From Sialis fuliginosa (lineage: Eukaryota; Arthropoda; Insecta; Megaloptera; Sialidae), in assembly GCA_961205875.1 (NCBI GenBank), contig OY540809.1, forward strand, positions 10,304,267 through 10,368,266: 64,000 nucleotides of DNA, given 5' to 3'. The notes beneath the pieces were generated by a model, which saw only the letters and a program-made list of their open reading frames with translations, made no database searches and was not told where the DNA came from. Positions 59,826 to 64,000 of this stretch are shown here, piece after piece. The first letter of the stretch is position 1. Each line of letters starts with the position of its first letter. The position numbers and the translations under genes were made by a program.

Positions 59826-60232
59826 GGGACCATTCATTAATTACGTCACACTAATTTCATGATTTTTTGCCACAGGTTGTCACATTTGTGTGACCCCCCC
59901 TCCTCTGTTGTGACGTTACACAAATTTCAAATCAATAATTAGGTACTCAAAATCAACGAAAAAAAAAATATATTGCTGTTAATATTATTTTTATTTATAT
60001 ATGAAAGTTTTCCATACACGTCTGAAATTTTCCTAATAGTTCTTCACAGGTCTCAAGTTACTAACAACATACTTTTTCCTTTTTTCCTCACATTTTTGCT
60101 TTTCAAATTCATATAATATTCATTGTTTTGATATTTTAGATGTGACATCACGAAGCTTGTGACTCCTTTCTCTAGTCACACTTTGTAGACCCCCCCTGCC
60201 CCTTAACGTGTAACGTAATTTATGGATGACCC
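59826..60232. mobile_element. TIR element, 407 bp, ATTA flanks
   Basis: GGGACCATTCATTAATTACGT at the left pairs with ACGTAATTTATGGATGACCC at the right. Flanks ATTA (59822-59825 and 60233-60236) are identical. C-run plus 'tgtgac' motifs repeat inside. Superfamily not assigned. Confidence 0.6.
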
Positions 60233-60236
60233 ATTA

Positions 60237-61281
60237 TTTTAATTGTGAATTCTTAAAAATGATTACATCAGATACGTTAGTTATTATCGCTATCAATAAG
60301 AAAGATTAATTATTATAGAAACAATAATGATACCATGTGAAAAACATAATAATTTTACGCTTATTGAACAAATTAGCACCTCGTTCTGTTGTAACCTGCC
60401 ATTAATTTCTAATTGTGGAACTCGGCTTTCAATCAATATAATGGATACTTTAATCGCTATTATTTCAGCAAACGTACTAAATGTTACCTATTTCGATACC
60501 AGAAACGTAATTGAATTTTACTACTGTACAAATAACTTAAAGCTTTTATAATGATACAGGTTTTCACGTATTTCCATTCAATAACTGGATTTTATATTAC
60601 CGATAATCAGCAACACTAAATTGAAATTCATTAATTTTATTACAAAATATTAAATCCGTCCTTTTCAGTCAAAGCAAAATATCTCGTAAAGTATACAAAC
60701 TAGAAACTATAAATTTTTACTGAACATGCAAAATGATGCCCTCTAATAAAAGATGTACAAAATTGTTGAAAAAATAAATAGGGGGCACTAAGTAGCTACA
60801 GCTAAATAAAAAAATATATTTTTTTATACCAAGGCATGTGGCACGTCAAAATGTATAACCAAACCAGTGAAATTTGAATTTATTTTTTATTTAAATGGCG
60901 CCTGCAGGGGGCTCCAAGCAGTAACATATTTTGCCCCCCCCCCCCTCCTCTAACTCGGTAACTACTGTCTCAAAAAATCTGAAGAAGAAAATTGGTAATG
61001 AGGCTTGGGTAGGACACCGACAACAAATACTAAAGTCAACAATATAAATTCAAATTTTAGAGAAATAAAAAAAAAATATTTTTATGTTCATAAAAGTGGG
61101 GTGTCAAAATATAAATCTCAATTAGTAGAATTTGACACTATTTTTATATTTTATCTAACTCAAAAATGCACCTGTAAGTGGCTCCAAACAGTCCACGTAG
61201 TACTTTACCGAATTTTTTAAATAAATATATCCATGAATGTAAATAATTTTTATTCACATTCCATTACAAAACGTTTTGACT
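60237..61281. other. Intergenic, with a diverged internal duplication
   Basis: 'GGCGCCTGCAGGGGGCTCCA' near 60897 and 'TGCACCTGTAAGTGGCTCCA' near 61167 are related, suggesting an old duplication of about 270 bp. No gene. Confidence 0.4.
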
Positions 61282-62578
61282 TTGTAACTATATAAAATTA
61301 ACTTTAAAAAAAAAGTTGAACCGACTTCAAAAATAAAGCACTAAAAAGTATGAAATAATATTTAAAGAAAATTAATATCATCTACTAAATGCAATAGTTT
61401 TTAAGTAAATAGTTATTTACAATAAGATCAATTTATATATTCTTCTATTAATTAATTTTTAAATAATATTTTCTTTACGATATTAATGAAAATGAGTACT
61501 TAACATGTAAGGAATGTAAGGATTTATTTATAAAATATTAAAAGTTAACTACATAATCAAAATTACGATACATTTTTTGATGTCGGGGCGCAAATTTATA
61601 TAAGTACTATTTTTTCTTTATTATTATAAAATTATGGTAATTTAATTAAAAATTTTTTGAGTGCGCGTGGTATTGATTAGATTTTAATTTCAGAAAAGAT
61701 CACATGTACACATATTCCTCTCATCCTTTGGATAGTACGAAGAAGAAATTATTTTCACCCCATTTGTTTATGAACATATATGTAGATACCTTTTGAAATA
61801 TTAAAAAGTAACGTCATTATTTAACTAAAATAAAAAGACATTTATAAAACATATATAGTATTCAAATCTTATAGCTTATATTATTACTTGATATGTTCAC
61901 TTTCAACTAGTGTTACTTATTGTGAGGAATAAGTTTGTTTTCTCAATTGATTTAATTAAAAAACGAATTTCGATTTTTTCGTTATAGGTACCTATAAATA
62001 ATTACTATCTAAAATAACGTAAGTATTGATTTTCTTCGTAGATAATACAAAATATTGTTTTGCATTTGTGTAATTTGTCATTTATATTTATAGATCTATT
62101 GGTACTATACGTTAAACGTAGTATTGTTTTAAGAACGAAAACGATAGTTCCTTTTTTCTATAGTAAGTGTACTGTACCTATTGTATTTTAATTACGAAAT
62201 TTACTTATTTTATAGTTATTATTATAACTTCTTTTCCGAAATTATATTGTAGAAATTTGCGCCCCGACATCAAAAAATGTATCGTAATTTTGATTATGTA
62301 GTTAACTTTTAATATTTTATAAATAAATCCTTACATTCCTTACATGTTAAGTACTCATTTTCATTAATATCGAAAAGAAAATATTATTTAAAAATTAATT
62401 AATAGAAGAATATATAAATTGATCTTATTGTAAATAACTATTTACTTAAAAACTATTGCATTTAGTAGATGATATTAATTTTCTTTAAATATTATTTCAT
62501 ACTTTTTAGTGCTTTATTTTTGAAGTCGGTTCAACTTTTTTTTTAAAGTTAATTTTATTTTTCATTTTTTAGTTACAA
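61282..62578. mobile_element. Large inverted repeat (foldback-like), 1.3 kb
   Basis: Arms of roughly 310 bp (61282-61597 and 62253-62578) are almost identical in inverted orientation, including AACCGACTTC near each outer end and GTCGGGGCGCAAATTT at each inner end. The spacer of about 655 bp has no open frame. TTGTAACTA is shared at the extreme ends after an indel. No target duplication found. Confidence 0.8.
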
Positions 62579-62654
62579 GGAACTACATTAGATAAAACCG
62601 TAATTGATCATGGCAAAAAAGTGTTTGCCAAAGGCCAAGCATATGTCTCTCTAA

Positions 62655-62986
62655 TGTCCGGTATTATAAAGGAGTTCGCAAATTTGCTAGCTTGCAAGCA
62701 CTCTCAAATAAGATATCAAACTTATATGACAGTTCTTTTGGAGTTTGTTGAAGACTTTGACAAATTTCGCGCACGCGTTGTAGGTAAATACCAACGGTAT
62801 TAAAACAGTGGTATTATTATGAAAATTATTTTGTACGGTGAAAGATGCCAACTGTGTTACAATTAGATGAAGTGTCACTGCTCTAAATTCCATAGCTAAT
62901 CCATAGATACTAATACAGAATTAATACCCCATTTGAGAGTGCTTACAAGCTAGCAAATTTTGCAAACTCATTTATAATACCGGACA
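62655..62986. mobile_element. Palindromic MITE, TAA-type family, copy 3 (best preserved)
   Basis: TGTCCGGTATTATAAAGGAG at the left and TTTATAATACCGGACA at the right, with inverted homology over about 55 bp (TTTGCTAGCTTGCAAGC..., ...GCTTACAAGCTAGCAAA). Flanks TAA (62652-62654 and 62987-62989). A 3-bp TAA duplication suggests PIF/Harbinger. The two short open frames lie entirely within it. Confidence 0.8.
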
Positions 62987-62989
62987 TAA

Positions 62990-63838
62990 ATCGGATAAAG
63001 AGTTTGAAAGGATTAGCGTTTTGTGACTTAGAGCTAAATAAATTTTTAAATAAACCACACGATGAAAAATTACTTTCCGAAATGCAAAGGTTAAGAGTTC
63101 TTTCATTAAATATAAAATAAAATTCAAAAAATATTTATATATATATAACTACTAAAACAAATATGAATAGACAAAGATTATTATAAAATTTATTATTAAT
63201 TCTTTAAAACTGTATTTTACTAGATCTAAAACCTACCTGTCATATTTAATTTTAATTATTATTTATCATTATTTTAGTCATAATGTAATATATTCTTATT
63301 ATGTATTGACTTAATCAATATAAAAGGATATAATATAATCCAAGGAATTAATAAAATTATTATAATTAATATACATTTAGACAATAATTATTAGAAAACG
63401 CGTAAATAAATAATCTCATATTCAAAAAAATAAAGAAACTGTCATTTGCCAAATACACAAGACACCTGTCAAAATTTAAATGTTATTTGTATTTATTATA
63501 ATAATTACTCAACCGATTTTAATCGTTTGTACCTTGATTGAAAGATCTTACACTCCATATGTTATATCAGTAATAAAAATTCTACATTAGAAAGGTTTAT
63601 CACTAAAAATTAGTAAGAGCTTTTGCTTTTTATTATTCCATAGATAACTAGAAATGTAAAATCGCGGAATTTTTGAGGTGTTTCGTTGTATATCTTCCGA
63701 CTATATCATTAGATCCTGACAAAATTTACAAAAGGACCACCTGGAGAGTATTCTCTTTCAAACCAACAAAAAATTATCAAAATCGGTCCACGTAATACGA
63801 AATTATTCGTGAACATCGCTAAAAAATGAACATATATA
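62990..63838. other. Intergenic AT-rich sequence
   Basis: No bounded element. The segment from about 63480 to 63830 ('caaccgattttaatcg', 'aaaatcggtccacg') has the wording of insect repeat tails leading into the microsatellite. Confidence 0.4.
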
Positions 63839-63841
63839 TAA

Positions 63842-63883
<42 letters not shown>

Positions 63884-63930
63884 GAGTTGAATTGAGAACC
63901 TCCTCCTTTTTTTTGAAGTCGGTTAATAAA
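63838..63930. repeat. (AT)n microsatellite and GAAGTCGGTT repeat end
   Basis: An AT dinucleotide run at about 63838-63882 is followed by GAGAACCTCCTCCTTTTTTT and GAAGTCGGTT, a frequent end of a dispersed lepidopteran repeat by my recollection. The same AACCGACTTC motif occurs at the ends of the 61.3-kb palindrome. Confidence 0.55.
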
Positions 63931-64000
63931 AGGGATTGATATTTACTTTCACTTCATCCCCTAAATCTGTATTCATCGTAGGTTTCCGCTTTCTTGTGAA

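Noticed and set aside
62621-62893. Open frames on both strands near 62.7 kb
   Set aside because: They lie almost wholly inside a palindromic MITE and mirror its inverted ends.

Overview
The window looks like AT-rich intronic and intergenic DNA from an insect nuclear genome. The only recognisable gene is a reticulon (Rtnl1 type) on the minus strand. Lepidoptera is the most likely order, because several dispersed sequences match what I recall as moth and butterfly repeats: the GGCCAAGTGCG / GGGTTCCG-type repeat, the 'ccgctgaaccgatctt' tails, the GAAGTCGGTT motif, and a Helitron ending in a CCCGG/CCGGG hairpin plus CTAG. The order is an inference from memory of repeats, not from a search.

Reticulon locus (about 1 to 46.25 kb, minus strand, running off the left edge). 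Two shared internal exons (982-1189 and 603-811) encode most of the reticulon homology domain; the remaining 3' exons lie outside the window. Upstream there are three well-supported alternative first coding exons (7664-7733, 27572-27605, 45618-45795) and one weaker one (4060-4075). All four end in a phase-1 splice donor, and the common acceptor at 1189 supplies the other two bases of the codon. The three stronger ones sit next to less AT-rich stretches that look like promoter or 5' UTR islands. The locus therefore looks like a multi-promoter reticulon gene with variable N-termini on one fixed membrane domain.

Mobile DNA in the introns. The most striking item is a 3.94-kb foldback transposon (11164-15104) with a perfect 9-bp target duplication. 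It has homopolymer tracts and about 18 copies of a 173-bp tandem unit arranged as two opposed arrays. Short hAT-type elements with 8-bp target duplications are at 2.1, 6.6, 8.6, 35.5, 40.6, 42.3, 53.3 and 54.9 kb. There are also pogo/Tigger-like MITEs, a palindromic MITE family with 3-bp TAA-like duplications (46.9, 59.5, 62.7 kb), a non-autonomous Helitron (48.5 kb), hammerhead-ribozyme-like palindromes (2.4 and 41.8 kb), and large hairpins (23.3, 29.2, 38.1 and 61.3 kb).

From 46.3 kb to the right end I see no gene. That stretch holds repeats, three copies of a TATA/initiator-like module of unknown nature (50.0, 51.3, 56.0 kb), and a 1.3-kb palindrome. No tRNA, rRNA, CRISPR array or intact transposase was found.
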